From an uncultured Clostridia bacterium (GTDB lineage: Bacteria > Bacillota > Clostridia > Christensenellales > Borkfalkiaceae): a stretch of DNA of 64,000 nt. Shown here piece by piece: positions 16,250 to 25,273 of the stretch. The stretch covers positions 45,430 to 109,429 of the forward strand of contig CALVWX010000003.1 of the NCBI GenBank assembly GCA_944368215.1, in the 5' to 3' direction. Under the pieces are notes generated by a model, which saw only the letters and a program-made list of their open reading frames with translations, was not told the origin of the DNA and made no database searches. The position numbers were made by a program, and so were the translations under genes. Numbering within the stretch: position 1 is the first letter of the stretch; each line of letters starts with the position of its first letter.

Positions 16250-17239
16250 ATGGAAACGCAAATTCTTCCTATAAATTCAGGCTCGCTCGAGCTTGCAAAA
16301 AACATAATAACGGGCGGAGATCTCGTCGCCTTTCCCACCGAAACGGTTTACGGACTCGGCGCGAATGCCCTCAACGACGACGCGGTAAAATTAATTTACG
16401 CCACAAAGGGTCGCCCGTCGGACAACCCCCTGATAGTGCATGTCCACAAGGATTTTGATATTTCAGAGCTTGTCACCGATATTCCGGATTATGCAAAATT
16501 GCTTGCAAAGGCCTTTCTGCCCGGCCCGCTCACCATGGTATACAAAAGCAGAGGGATAGTATGTCCCACCGTTTCGTGCGGGCTTGATACCCTCGCGGTG
16601 CGCGTGCCTTCGCACGAAGGAGCGCAGGCATTTTTAAATTATGTCGGACTTCCGATAGCCGCGCCGAGCGCCAATATCTCCAAGCACGTCAGCCCCGTCA
16701 CGGCCCGTCACGTGTTCGATGATTTCAACGGTAAAATCCGCCTCATTCTGGACGGCGGAAAGTGCACGGGAGGCATTGAAAGTACCGTTCTCGATTGTAC
16801 AGGCGCGGTTCCATGCGTTCTGCGCAGCGGCCTTGTTACGCGCGATATGGTTGCGCAGGTTGCTGGCGAGTGCGACGAGTATCATATGGTCGAAGGCGAA
16901 AGAGTGCGTTCTCCCGGAATGAAGTACAAGCATTATTCGCCGCGCTGCAGAACGGCTCTATTTGATTATGCCCACCGCTTTGATGCTCTGCGCGAATACA
17001 GGGAGAGCCTTGCGCGCGGAGAAAAGCCGTATATCATGTGTGATGAACAGGTGGCTGCCGACATGGAGGATGCAAAAATCCTCAACCTCGGCCGCGGCGA
17101 AAACGAAGTTGCCGCAAACCTTTACGATAAACTGCGCGAAGGCGAGCGCGTGGCCGATATAATAATTGCCGTAGCGCCGCTTAAGCAGGACGGCGTTATG
17201 GTCGGCGTAATGAACAGACTAACAAAGGCATGTGGCTGA
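16250..17239 (+). CDS. L-threonylcarbamoyladenylate synthase (Sua5/TsaC, long form)
   Basis: 329 residues: YrdC domain at ~10-195 (GDLVAFPTETVYGLGANA, KGRPSDNPLIVHV, GPLTMVYK, SANISKHVSPVTA) plus the Sua5 C-terminal domain. It makes threonylcarbamoyl-AMP from Thr, bicarbonate and ATP for the t6A37 modification of ANN-decoding tRNAs. The ATG at 16250 has no obvious ribosome site, and a weak hairpin (16219-16234) precedes it. The 3' end abuts the phosphatase gene, an arrangement known as ywlC-ywlE in Bacillus. Confidence 0.93.
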   Translation: METQILPINSGSLELAKNIITGGDLVAFPTETVYGLGANALNDDAVKLIYATKGRPSDNPLIVHVHKDFDISELVTDIPDYAKLLAKAFLPGPLTMVYKSRGIVCPTVSCGLDTLAVRVPSHEGAQAFLNYVGLPIAAPSANISKHVSPVTARHVFDDFNGKIRLILDGGKCTGGIESTVLDCTGAVPCVLRSGLVTRDMVAQVAGECDEYHMVEGERVRSPGMKYKHYSPRCRTALFDYAHRFDALREYRESLARGEKPYIMCDEQVAADMEDAKILNLGRGENEVAANLYDKLREGERVADIIIAVAPLKQDGVMVGVMNRLTKACG

Positions 17240-17240
17240 A

Positions 17241-17690
17241 ATGAAGAGAAAGAAGATACTTTTCGTATGTACGGGCAATACGTGCCGCAGTCCCATGGCT
17301 GAAATGATTTTGCGCTCGCAGATAAAAAAGCGCAAAATAAAGTGGTGGGATGTTTCGTCATGCGGCGTGCATGCTCAGACGGGTGACGGTCTGAATGCCA
17401 ATGCAGCCGCCGTTCTCGCAGAGGCGGGAATACCCGTCAGGGCGTCTTTTGTTCCCCGTCAACTCACGCAGAAGCTGATTGAAAACAGCGTGCTCGTCAT
17501 TACTATGACAGAAGCGCACAGGCAGATGCTTGAAGATTGCGGCAACGTCGTCTGCATAAATAAATATTGCAACGGCGAAGTGCCCGACCCTTACGGTGCA
17601 GGCATTGAAATTTATCGGCGCACCCGCGATATTCTTTCGCGCGCCTGCAAAAATATTATAGAAAACTATATTTTAAAATACGAGGAATAA
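17241..17690 (+). CDS. Low-molecular-weight protein arginine phosphatase (YwlE-like)
   Basis: About 149 residues from the ATG at 17241. The LMW phosphatase P-loop CTGNTCRSPMAE lies at the N-terminus. The Thr in CxxNTCR is the residue that favours phospho-arginine over phospho-tyrosine in YwlE. The general acid Asp is in VPDPYG near the C-terminus. It likely reverses McsB-type protein arginine phosphorylation. An in-frame GTG at 17232 overlaps the sua5 stop. It is followed after 4 bp by rpiB, which is the Bacillus order (ywlC-ywlE-ywlF). Confidence 0.85.
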   Translation: MKRKKILFVCTGNTCRSPMAEMILRSQIKKRKIKWWDVSSCGVHAQTGDGLNANAAAVLAEAGIPVRASFVPRQLTQKLIENSVLVITMTEAHRQMLEDCGNVVCINKYCNGEVPDPYGAGIEIYRRTRDILSRACKNIIENYILKYEE

Positions 17691-17694
17691 ACTT

Positions 17695-18144
17695 ATGAAA
17701 ATTGCACTTGCGTGCGACCACGGCGCGCTCAATCTCAAAAAAGAAATAATTAAGTATCTTGAGGCTCACGGTTATGAGTATGTCGACTTCGGTACAAACA
17801 GCTTCGAAAGCTGCGATTATCCCGATTTTGCGCTCCCTGCTGCCGAATCCGTTTCAAACGGCCAGTGCGACAGGGGTATCGTAGTATGCTCTACAGGCAT
17901 AGGCGTTTCCATCGTTGCAAACAAAGTGCCCGGCATAAGGTGCGCGCATTGTCACGACACATACTGCGCAAAATATACCCGTCTTCATAACGATGCGAAC
18001 ATGCTTGCCATGGGTGAAAAGGTTGTAGGCGTCGGATATGCGCTCGAGATTGTCGAAACCTTCCTTACTACAGAGTTTGAAGGCGGCCGCCATCAGCGCA
18101 GAGTTGATAAAATTACCGCCATTGAAAAGAAATACAGCAAATAA
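17695..18144 (+). CDS. rpiB: Ribose-5-phosphate isomerase B
   Basis: 149 residues of the LacAB/RpiB family: LACDHGALNLKKEI at the start, catalytic Cys in GIVVCSTGIGVSIVANK, and RCAHCHDTYCAKYTRLHNDANMLAMG. It interconverts ribose-5-phosphate and ribulose-5-phosphate and so feeds PRPP synthesis, which is relevant to the his operon downstream. A terminator at 18157 separates it from yerC. Confidence 0.95.
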   Translation: MKIALACDHGALNLKKEIIKYLEAHGYEYVDFGTNSFESCDYPDFALPAAESVSNGQCDRGIVVCSTGIGVSIVANKVPGIRCAHCHDTYCAKYTRLHNDANMLAMGEKVVGVGYALEIVETFLTTEFEGGRHQRRVDKITAIEKKYSK

Positions 18145-18156
18145 TTACCTTAAAAA

Positions 18157-18186
18157 TGCGGAATTTTAAAATTCCGCAGATTTTTT
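18157..18186 (+). terminator. Terminator after rpiB
   Basis: A 22-bp perfect palindrome (TGCGGAATTTT / AAAATTCCGCA, 18157-18178) followed by six T. Confidence 0.85.
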
Positions 18187-18198
18187 GCTTAAAAATGC

Positions 18199-18227
18199 TT
18201 TACTTCTTTACCGTATTAAAGTATACT
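18199..18227 (+). promoter_or_regulatory. Promoter of the yerC-his operon
   Basis: TTTACT (18199-18204) and TATACT (18222-18227) with a 17-bp spacer, 28 bp before the yerC start codon. No T-box or attenuator is seen in the short leader. Confidence 0.6.
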
Positions 18228-18255
18228 TAAACAGAAATAACAAAAGGTGGTAACA

Positions 18256-18543
18256 ATGAAAGACATCAACGCACAGATAAACGGGTTATACGATTTGCTT
18301 GTCAAGCTCAACTCGAGAGAGGACTGCAAGGCTCTTTTAGATGATTTATGCACATATAAAGAAGTCGAACAGATGGCCCAGCGCGCATATGCGGCAAAGC
18401 TCTTTCTCGAAGGCAAGACATACAATGAAATAATTGCCGAAACGGAGATTTCAAGCACGACGCTCTCCCGTGTGTCGCGCGCAATTTCGCACGGCAGCGG
18501 CGGATATAAAAAATTCATAGATTATGAGGGCAAAAATTCATGA
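18256..18543 (+). CDS. yerC: YerC/YecD family TrpR-related protein
   Basis: 95 residues from the ATG at 18256 (AAAGGTGG upstream). The TrpR-like HTH is in KLFLEGKTYNEIIAETEISSTTLSRVSRAISHG, typical of the YerC/YecD family. It is the first gene of the histidine operon and overlaps hisZ by 4 bp (ATGA). That placement suggests it regulates the operon, perhaps in response to histidine or another amino acid. The ligand is not established from sequence. Confidence 0.9.
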   Translation: MKDINAQINGLYDLLVKLNSREDCKALLDDLCTYKEVEQMAQRAYAAKLFLEGKTYNEIIAETEISSTTLSRVSRAISHGSGGYKKFIDYEGKNS

Positions 18544-19625
18544 CGTATCTTAAGGGAGAGGATGTCGTTCTGTCTGAACTGACAAACCTTTACGAAAGTA
18601 TGGGATACAAGCGGTATAAGCCCGGGTGCTTTGAGGATTATTCGCTGTACCTTGAAAATATCGATTTTTTGCTGAGCAAGAGCGTCGTAACGTTTACCGG
18701 AGCCGAAGGACGGCTTCTGGCGCTCCGTCCCGACGTCACGCTCTCTGTAATAAGTCACGCGCAGTGCGAAGGCGATACTCTCAAACTCTTCTATACCGAA
18801 AAAGTTTACCGCCGCTCCGACGGCGCGGGAGAATTCCGCGACATTAACCAGACGGGCGTTGAAGTTATCGGCGATATCGACGGGGCTTGCGAGGCCGAAG
18901 TGTCTTTGCTGATAATCGATACTCTTGCGACGATAAGCGCCGATTATCTCCTCGATATTTCGCACATGGGTTATACCGAGGGCCTTATGGATTATCTCGG
19001 TCTTGCAGGTGAAAAGAAGGAGCAGGCTTACTGCTATCTGCGCAACAAGAACGTGCATGACTTCAATAAATTTGCGCGCGAAAATAATATAGACGAAAGA
19101 GGAATAAAGCTTTTCTTTGATGTCGTCAATATCGGCGGCGACGCTTCGGCTGCGGTCATAGCCGCAAAAAAGTGTGCGGTAAATGAACGCATGCGTTTGG
19201 CGGCGGAAGAGCTTGAAAAACTTGTTTCAGTCCTCGATAAACTCACTCGCGGCGATAAAATAAATGTCAATTTTTCCATAGCCAACAACGCAAATTACTA
19301 TAACGGCATAATTTTTAACGGGTATGTCGGCGGCGTCCCCAAACGCGTCCTTTCTGGCGGCAGATACGATAAACTGCTCGCAAAAATGGGGAAAATGGGC
19401 GGGGCGATTGGCTTTGCCCTCTACCTCGGCGAACTCGAAAGATTTTTCAGACCCGATGGAAATTTTGTAGATACGCTCATTTTATACGATGATAAAAGTC
19501 AGTATTCCGCGCTTGAAATGAGCAGGAATATGTATAAGGACGGCAGAAGTGTCCGCATTGCGCGGCAAACGCCGCAGTCGTTCAGATTCGGCGAAACGAT
19601 AGATCTCAGGGGGAAAGCGCAATGA
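18540..19625 (+). CDS. hisZ: ATP phosphoribosyltransferase regulatory subunit HisZ
   Basis: 361 residues of the class II aminoacyl-tRNA-synthetase-like fold, as in HisRS but lacking the anticodon-binding domain. Motifs include LLALRPDVTLSVI, LFYTEKVYRR and the C-terminal GGRYDKLLAKMG. HisZ pairs with short-form HisG and confers histidine feedback inhibition. The gene overlaps yerC and hisG by 4 bp each. Confidence 0.93.
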   Translation: MTYLKGEDVVLSELTNLYESMGYKRYKPGCFEDYSLYLENIDFLLSKSVVTFTGAEGRLLALRPDVTLSVISHAQCEGDTLKLFYTEKVYRRSDGAGEFRDINQTGVEVIGDIDGACEAEVSLLIIDTLATISADYLLDISHMGYTEGLMDYLGLAGEKKEQAYCYLRNKNVHDFNKFARENNIDERGIKLFFDVVNIGGDASAAVIAAKKCAVNERMRLAAEELEKLVSVLDKLTRGDKINVNFSIANNANYYNGIIFNGYVGGVPKRVLSGGRYDKLLAKMGKMGGAIGFALYLGELERFFRPDGNFVDTLILYDDKSQYSALEMSRNMYKDGRSVRIARQTPQSFRFGETIDLRGKAQ

Positions 19626-20245
19626 TTAATATAGCTTTGCCCAAGGGCAGACTGGGAGAAAAAGTTTATGCTCTGCTTGCATCCGTTGGCTATAAGTGTG
19701 ACGCATATGACGAAAACAGCAGAAAACTTGTGTTCCGCGACGAAAAAGGCGGGGTAAGTTACTTCTGGGTAAAACCCACAGATGTCGCCGTATACGTCGA
19801 GCGCGGCGCGGCGGACGTAGGAGTCGTAGGCAAGGATATAATAGAGGACGGCTCGCCGGACGTATACGAGCTGGCCGACCTCGGAATGGGCAAGTGCCGT
19901 ATGTGCGTTGCCGCAAAAAATGATTGGTACGACGACACTTCGCGCCCGTTGCGCGTGGCCACAAAATTCGTCAACGTGGCAAAAAAATACTATGCAAAAC
20001 TCGGCAGGGATATAGAGGTAATCAGGCTCAACGGTTCAATAGAGCTGGCGCCCATACTCGATATGTCCGACGTCATAGTCGATATTGTTGAAACGGGCAC
20101 AACCTTGAAAGAAAACGATTTGAAAGTTTTTGCCGATATCTTCCCGATAAGCGCGAGGCTGGTGGCAAATAAAGCGGCGTATAAATTTAAAAATTCAGAA
20201 ATATTAACACTTGCGCAAAAGCTTACCGCTGAGGTGACAAAATGA
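19622..20245 (+). CDS. hisG: ATP phosphoribosyltransferase, short form HisG
   Basis: 207 residues, the length of the short form that needs HisZ. Typical motifs are IALPKGRLGEKV, ERGAADVGVVGKDIIEDG and the PRPP-binding DVIVDIVETGTTLKEN. It catalyses the first step of histidine synthesis (ATP + PRPP to PR-ATP). It overlaps hisZ and hisD by 4 bp, supporting equimolar translation. Confidence 0.96.
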   Translation: MINIALPKGRLGEKVYALLASVGYKCDAYDENSRKLVFRDEKGGVSYFWVKPTDVAVYVERGAADVGVVGKDIIEDGSPDVYELADLGMGKCRMCVAAKNDWYDDTSRPLRVATKFVNVAKKYYAKLGRDIEVIRLNGSIELAPILDMSDVIVDIVETGTTLKENDLKVFADIFPISARLVANKAAYKFKNSEILTLAQKLTAEVTK

Positions 20246-21516
20246 TTAAGCCTGTAGTGTATGATGGAAAAAATAAAGATGAAATACTCAACCGTGCCAT
20301 TCTCGACACGTCGGCCGTCGAAGAGACGGTAAAAAAGATAATCGCCGACGTCCGCTCGCGCGGCGACGGGGCGCTGTTTGAATACACGCGCAAATTTGAC
20401 AAGGCAGAGCTTGAAACGCTTGCCGTTTCGCAGGCAGAGTTTGAAGAAGCCGAAAGAGCGGTGAGCGATGAGTATAAGGCCATGCTGCGCCGCTCTGCAG
20501 ATAATATTGCGGCTTTTCACCGCGCTCAGGTAAGGCAGGGCTTTGAAATTAAGAAGGGAGGCTGTATTCTCGGACAGAAGGTTACGCCTGTTCAAAGTGC
20601 GGGTCTTTATGTCCCCGGCGGCAAAGCGGCTTATCCTTCGACCGTGCTGATGAATGCAATCCCCGCAAAAATTGCGGGAGTCGGAAGAATTGTAATGGTT
20701 ACGCCGCCCCTCGCTGACGGCAGCGTGCGCGCAGAAGTGCTCGTTGCCGCGCGTATTGCCGGAGTATCGGAAGTTTACAAAGTCGGCGGGGCACAGGCCG
20801 TCGCGGCGCTTGCATACGGGACGGAGAGCATAAAAAAGGTCAATATGATTACAGGCCCTGGCAATATTTTTGTCGCTACGGCAAAAAAGCTCGTCTACGG
20901 CGTGTGCGGAATAGATATGATTGCGGGGCCTTCGGAAATTCTTATCATTGCAGATGAAGGTGCGGACGCAAACTGCGTTGCGGCAGACCTTCTTTCCCAA
21001 GCGGAGCATGACGAGCAGGCTACAGCCGTGCTCATAACCGACTGTGCTGAACTTGCAGAAAAGGTTGCCGCTGCGCTCGATGGCAGGCTGAAAAATCTTT
21101 CCCGCCGCGCGATAGCGCAGGTTTCCATTGAAAACAACTGCAAACTTATAATTACAAGCAATCTTGACGAAGCCGTGGCGCTCTCCGACGAGCTTGCTCC
21201 CGAACACCTCGAGCTGGCTGTAAAACAGCCCTTCGACCTGCTAAAAAAGGTCAGCAATGCAGGGTCTGTGTTCCTCGGTTACAACACCCCCGAACCCGTC
21301 GGCGATTATTACGCAGGGCCTAACCACACCTTGCCCACGAGCGGCACGGCAAAATTTTCCTCGCCGCTCGGCGTTGAGGATTTTATTAAAACTACGCAGT
21401 ACGTATATTATACTGATGAAAAACTTAAGGAGAGCGCCGGTGACATTGTAATGTTTGCGCGCTCCGAAGGGTTGACCGGTCACGCCGAAAGCGTAACCGT
21501 AAGGACGGAAAAATGA
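20242..21516 (+). CDS. hisD: Histidinol dehydrogenase
   Basis: 424 residues, full length. Markers are PVQSAGLYVPGGKAAYPSTVLM, GPGNIFVATAKK, the zinc-ligand region LSQAEHDEQA, and APEHLEL with GPNHTLPTSGTA. It performs the last two oxidations from histidinol to histidine using NAD and zinc. It overlaps hisG and hisC by 4 bp. Confidence 0.97.
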   Translation: MIKPVVYDGKNKDEILNRAILDTSAVEETVKKIIADVRSRGDGALFEYTRKFDKAELETLAVSQAEFEEAERAVSDEYKAMLRRSADNIAAFHRAQVRQGFEIKKGGCILGQKVTPVQSAGLYVPGGKAAYPSTVLMNAIPAKIAGVGRIVMVTPPLADGSVRAEVLVAARIAGVSEVYKVGGAQAVAALAYGTESIKKVNMITGPGNIFVATAKKLVYGVCGIDMIAGPSEILIIADEGADANCVAADLLSQAEHDEQATAVLITDCAELAEKVAAALDGRLKNLSRRAIAQVSIENNCKLIITSNLDEAVALSDELAPEHLELAVKQPFDLLKKVSNAGSVFLGYNTPEPVGDYYAGPNHTLPTSGTAKFSSPLGVEDFIKTTQYVYYTDEKLKESAGDIVMFARSEGLTGHAESVTVRTEK

Positions 21517-22574
21517 GCAAGTTTGCCGGCCGTAAGATAAACGGCATAGCGCCTTATGTCCCGGGCGAGCAACCGCAGGACAGAAGCTACATAAAACTGA
21601 ATACAAACGAAAATCCTTATTATACTTCCGGGCGCGCCGTAAACAGCATAACGCATGAAGTGCTTAGCAATTTAAAGCGTTATTCCGACCCCGAATGTAA
21701 ACCTCTAGTCGAAGCGATAGCCAAGTATTACGGGGTCGGGCCCGAGAATGTGCTCGCCACGAACGGTTCGGATGAAGCCTTGGCTTTTTGTTTTCAGGCC
21801 TACGGCGTCGCCGGCGTTTGCTATGCTGACGTTACTTACGGGTTTTATGATGTGTTCGCGCATATGTACGACTGCCCCGCGGAACACATAGCGCTTGAAG
21901 AGGATTTTACCATCGACCCGCAAAAGTACTTTAATAAGGGCAAAACCATAGTAATCGCCAATCCGAATGCGCAGACGGGTATAGCCCTCGGCTTGGATAA
22001 AATTGAGCAGATTATTCAAAAAAACAGCAAAAATATTGTCATCATCGATCAGGCTTATGTCGATTTCTTCGGGCAGAACGCCATTCCGCTCATAAAAAAA
22101 TTCGATAACCTCGTCGTGGTCAACACGTTTTCCAAATCGCGCTCGCTTGCGGGCGCAAGGGTGGGGTTTGTTATCGCCGATAAAAGTCTTATCGATGATT
22201 TAAAGAAGGTAAAATATTCCTTCCATCCATACAACGTCAACACGGTTTCAATGTTGTTGGCAAAGAATGCGATAGAGGACGACGGATACTTTACAAGCAC
22301 TGTGGCGCGGATAATTGATTCGCGTTCTTATCTCATCGACGGGCTGACAAAAATGGGCTTTTATATCTTGCCTTCGTCTGCAAACTTTGTTCTCGCCCGT
22401 ACGGACAAAATGAGCGGGGAGGAACTGTACAGAGCGCTTAAGGATAACGGCATACTCGTCAGACATTTTTCTGACGAAAGAATAAAAGATTTTGTAAGAA
22501 TAACTATAGGAACCGACGACGAAATGGCAGCTTTGCTGAAAACTGTCGGGGAAATTCTGGAGAAGAATAAATGA
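21513..22574 (+). CDS. hisC: Histidinol-phosphate aminotransferase
   Basis: 353 residues, PLP-dependent fold type I. Markers are LNTNENPY, LATNGSDEALAFCF, IANPNAQTGI, and the PLP Lys in NTFSKSRSLAGARVGF. The Pro-Asn-Pro loop usual in the family reads PNAQ here. It converts imidazole-acetol phosphate to histidinol phosphate. It overlaps hisD and hisB by 4 bp. Confidence 0.95.
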   Translation: MSKFAGRKINGIAPYVPGEQPQDRSYIKLNTNENPYYTSGRAVNSITHEVLSNLKRYSDPECKPLVEAIAKYYGVGPENVLATNGSDEALAFCFQAYGVAGVCYADVTYGFYDVFAHMYDCPAEHIALEEDFTIDPQKYFNKGKTIVIANPNAQTGIALGLDKIEQIIQKNSKNIVIIDQAYVDFFGQNAIPLIKKFDNLVVVNTFSKSRSLAGARVGFVIADKSLIDDLKKVKYSFHPYNVNTVSMLLAKNAIEDDGYFTSTVARIIDSRSYLIDGLTKMGFYILPSSANFVLARTDKMSGEELYRALKDNGILVRHFSDERIKDFVRITIGTDDEMAALLKTVGEILEKNK

Positions 22575-23182
22575 GACAAGCGGAAATCATACGCAAAACG
22601 CGCGAAACAGATATTAAATTATCGCTCAACCTCGACGGCGGCGATTACTCTGTAGATACAAACTGCGGTTTTTTAAATCACATGCTCGAACTTTTTGCTT
22701 GTCACAGTTCGTTCGGGCTGAATTTAAAATGCGTGGGCGACGTCGAAGTTGATTTTCACCACACGGTAGAAGATGTGGGAATTGCGCTCGGTCAGGCGTT
22801 CAACGAAGCTATCGGCGACAAGCGAGGAATAGCGCGCTATTCGCACATAATTTTGCCTATGGACGAAGCTTTGGTGCTCTGCGCCGTCGATATAAGCGGC
22901 AGGGGTACGCTCAACTACGATGTCGGAATTGAGAGCGCAAAGGTTACTGATGACAGCGACGAAATAAAACAAAAACGGGTCGGGCTGTTCGATACCGAGC
23001 TTATAGAAGAATTTTTCCTGTCTTTTGTACGCGAGGCAAGAATTACTCTGCACATCGTAAAAATGTACGGCAAAAATACTCACCACATTATTGAATGTTT
23101 ATTCAAGGCGTTTGCGCGGGCTCTGGCTGCCGCATCCCGTGTGGTAGGCGGAGGTGTGCCGTCGAGCAAAGGTATTTTATGA
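22571..23182 (+). CDS. hisB: Imidazoleglycerol-phosphate dehydratase
   Basis: 203 residues, a monofunctional IGP dehydratase. It shows the manganese-binding His clusters GFLNHMLELFACHSSF, DFHHTVEDVGIALG and THHIIECLFKAFARAL. There is no fused phosphatase domain, so histidinol-phosphate phosphatase must be encoded elsewhere. It overlaps hisC and hisH by 4 bp. Confidence 0.96.
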   Translation: MRQAEIIRKTRETDIKLSLNLDGGDYSVDTNCGFLNHMLELFACHSSFGLNLKCVGDVEVDFHHTVEDVGIALGQAFNEAIGDKRGIARYSHIILPMDEALVLCAVDISGRGTLNYDVGIESAKVTDDSDEIKQKRVGLFDTELIEEFFLSFVREARITLHIVKMYGKNTHHIIECLFKAFARALAAASRVVGGGVPSSKGIL

Positions 23183-23802
23183 TAGCGATAGTCGATTACG
23201 GAGTGGGAAACCTCTTTTCCCTCAGCAGCTCCTTAAAAAAAATAGGTGCCGGATGCGTAGTTACGAATGATAAAGCGCAAATCGAAAATGCCGGCGGCGT
23301 AATTCTGCCCGGGGTGGGGGCCTTCGGCGACGCTGCGCGCAAGCTTAAGGACAGTGGGCTTTATGATTATATAAAAATTGTTGCCGCACAGGGCAAGCCG
23401 CTTTTAGGAATTTGCCTCGGCATGCAGATGTTGTTCGACAAGTCGTACGAATACGGCGAACACCAAGGCCTCGGACTCATTCACGGCGAAGTCAGGCCGC
23501 TGTCGCAGTATGTCGGCAGACTTAAAATTCCCCACATGGGCTGGAACAGCTTAAAAATAATCAAGCAATGTCCGCTTTTCAAGTATACTTCGGATGGCGA
23601 CTACGTGTATTTTGTGCATTCCTACTGCGGCGTGTGCGCCGATAAAAGTGACCTTGCCGCGACTACAGATTACGGCGCGGCCGTTACCGCGGCTGTATCG
23701 GAAGGAAATGTCTTCGGTATGCAGTTCCACCCTGAAAAAAGCGGCGAAGTCGGTCTGAAAATACTCAAAGCCTTCGCCGAACTGACGGAGGAGAGGGTAT
23801 GA
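23179..23802 (+). CDS. hisH: Imidazole glycerol phosphate synthase, glutaminase subunit
   Basis: 207 residues from the ATG at 23179, which overlaps the hisB stop. Class I amidotransferase: nucleophile Cys in GICLGMQMLF and catalytic His/Glu in QFHPEKSG. It produces ammonia for HisF. Upstream in-frame starts lie inside hisB and are not used. Confidence 0.95.
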   Translation: MIAIVDYGVGNLFSLSSSLKKIGAGCVVTNDKAQIENAGGVILPGVGAFGDAARKLKDSGLYDYIKIVAAQGKPLLGICLGMQMLFDKSYEYGEHQGLGLIHGEVRPLSQYVGRLKIPHMGWNSLKIIKQCPLFKYTSDGDYVYFVHSYCGVCADKSDLAATTDYGAAVTAAVSEGNVFGMQFHPEKSGEVGLKILKAFAELTEERV

Positions 23803-24515
23803 TAATCTTTCCCGCAATCGATATAATTGACGGGCGTGTCGTCCGTCTCACAAAGGGTGATTATAGTAGTGCAAAAAAGTATTTGCTTACCCCCGAACAG
23901 GCGGCGGAGGAGTTCTGCAATGATGGTGCAAGATACCTGCATGTAGTCGACCTCGACGGCGCAAAGAGCGGCAACGCCGACAACGCTGCGACAATAGAAA
24001 ACATAGTAAAAAAATTTGATATGTTTGTCGAAGTTGGCGGGGGCATAAGGACTGAAGAGCAAATAAAAAAATATCTGGATTGCGGAATCAGGCGCGTAAT
24101 TTTAGGAACAGTTGCTGTAAAGAATCCCGGTTTTGTAAGCAGAATGACGGCAAAATATGGCGATAAAATTTCAGTCGGCGTGGATGCCAAGGACGGAAAA
24201 GTTGCAATAAGCGGATGGGAGGAAACTACCGGTCTGGATGCTGTTGAGTTCTGCAAAAAAATGCAGGATATCGGCGTGTCTCATATAATCTATACCGATA
24301 TTTCAAAAGACGGCTGTTTGCAAGGTACTAATTTATCAATTTATAAAGTATTATGCCAGACATTATTGTTAAAAATTACCGCTTCTGGCGGCATAACAGA
24401 TATGGAAGAGATTGAAAAACTTAAAGAAATGAATCTTTACGCTGCCATCGTCGGCAAAGCCATATATGAAAGAAAGCTCGATTTGAAGCGGGCGATAGAA
24501 TCTGCGGGGGAATAA
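23799..24515 (+). CDS. hisA: Phosphoribosylformimino-AICAR-P isomerase
   Basis: 238 residues, a half-barrel-duplicated TIM barrel: IFPAIDIIDGRVVRLTKGDY, the first phosphate loop EVGGGIRTEEQI, the second Asp region YTDISKDG, and ASGGITDMEE. It isomerises ProFAR to PRFAR. Its start overlaps hisH by 4 bp. Confidence 0.95.
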   Translation: MIIFPAIDIIDGRVVRLTKGDYSSAKKYLLTPEQAAEEFCNDGARYLHVVDLDGAKSGNADNAATIENIVKKFDMFVEVGGGIRTEEQIKKYLDCGIRRVILGTVAVKNPGFVSRMTAKYGDKISVGVDAKDGKVAISGWEETTGLDAVEFCKKMQDIGVSHIIYTDISKDGCLQGTNLSIYKVLCQTLLLKITASGGITDMEEIEKLKEMNLYAAIVGKAIYERKLDLKRAIESAGE

Positions 24516-24517
24516 TA

Positions 24518-25273
24518 ATGCTTGCGAAAAGGATTATCCCCTGCCTCGACGTGCGCGACGGCAGGGTTGTTAAGGGTAAAAATTTTGAAGGGTTGAAGGA
24601 CGTTAATGACCCCGTCAGACTTGCGGCCTACTATTCAGATTGCGGCGCAGATGAACTTGTTTTTTACGATATCACGGCAAGCGCTGAAGGACGCAAGCTT
24701 TTCGCGGATGTATTAAAAAATGTTGCAAGAAATGTTTTTATTCCGCTGACTGTGGGAGGAGGAATAAACACTCTTGAAGATTTTGACAGGGTTTTAAAGT
24801 GCGGTGCTGATAAAGTCAGCGTCAACAGCGGCGCAATCAAAAATCCGTCTTTAATTGCCGGGGCCGCAGAAAAATACGGCAATCAGTGCGTGGTTCTTTC
24901 AATGGACGTAAAGCGCGTGAACGGGCAATTTGTTGTGTTCAGTCACGGCGGCAGAATTCAGACGCCCCTCGATGCGATAGAGTGGGCAAAGTTCGGCCAG
25001 ACAAACGGCGCCGGAGAAATTGTGGTAAACAGCATCGATACCGACGGAGTCAAGGGCGGTTTCGATATTGAAATGTTGAAGGCCGTCTGTGATGTCGTTT
25101 CAATTCCCGTAATCGCCAGCGGCGGTGCGGGCGGAATACAGCATTTTATCGACCTGTTCAAAAGCGTCAACGTTGACGCCGGGCTGGGCGCATCGATTTT
25201 TCATTACGGCGAAACAAACATCAGACAACTTAAGATGGCGCTTAAAGACGCCGGCATAGAGGTAAGGTTATGA
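24518..25273 (+). CDS. hisF: Imidazole glycerol phosphate synthase, cyclase subunit
   Basis: 251 residues, the HisA-related TIM barrel: RIIPCLDVRDGRVVKGKNF (catalytic Asp in CLDV), PLTVGGGINTLED, NSIDTDGVKGGFD (second catalytic Asp) and ASGGAGGIQHF. Together with HisH it makes IGP and AICAR. It starts 2 bp after hisA and overlaps hisIE by 4 bp. Confidence 0.96.
   Translation: MLAKRIIPCLDVRDGRVVKGKNFEGLKDVNDPVRLAAYYSDCGADELVFYDITASAEGRKLFADVLKNVARNVFIPLTVGGGINTLEDFDRVLKCGADKVSVNSGAIKNPSLIAGAAEKYGNQCVVLSMDVKRVNGQFVVFSHGGRIQTPLDAIEWAKFGQTNGAGEIVVNSIDTDGVKGGFDIEMLKAVCDVVSIPVIASGGAGGIQHFIDLFKSVNVDAGLGASIFHYGETNIRQLKMALKDAGIEVRL

Noticed and set aside
18181-18255. T-box or histidine attenuator before the his operon
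   Set aside because: The leader between promoter and yerC is only about 20-30 nt, with no stem-loop or His-codon run.
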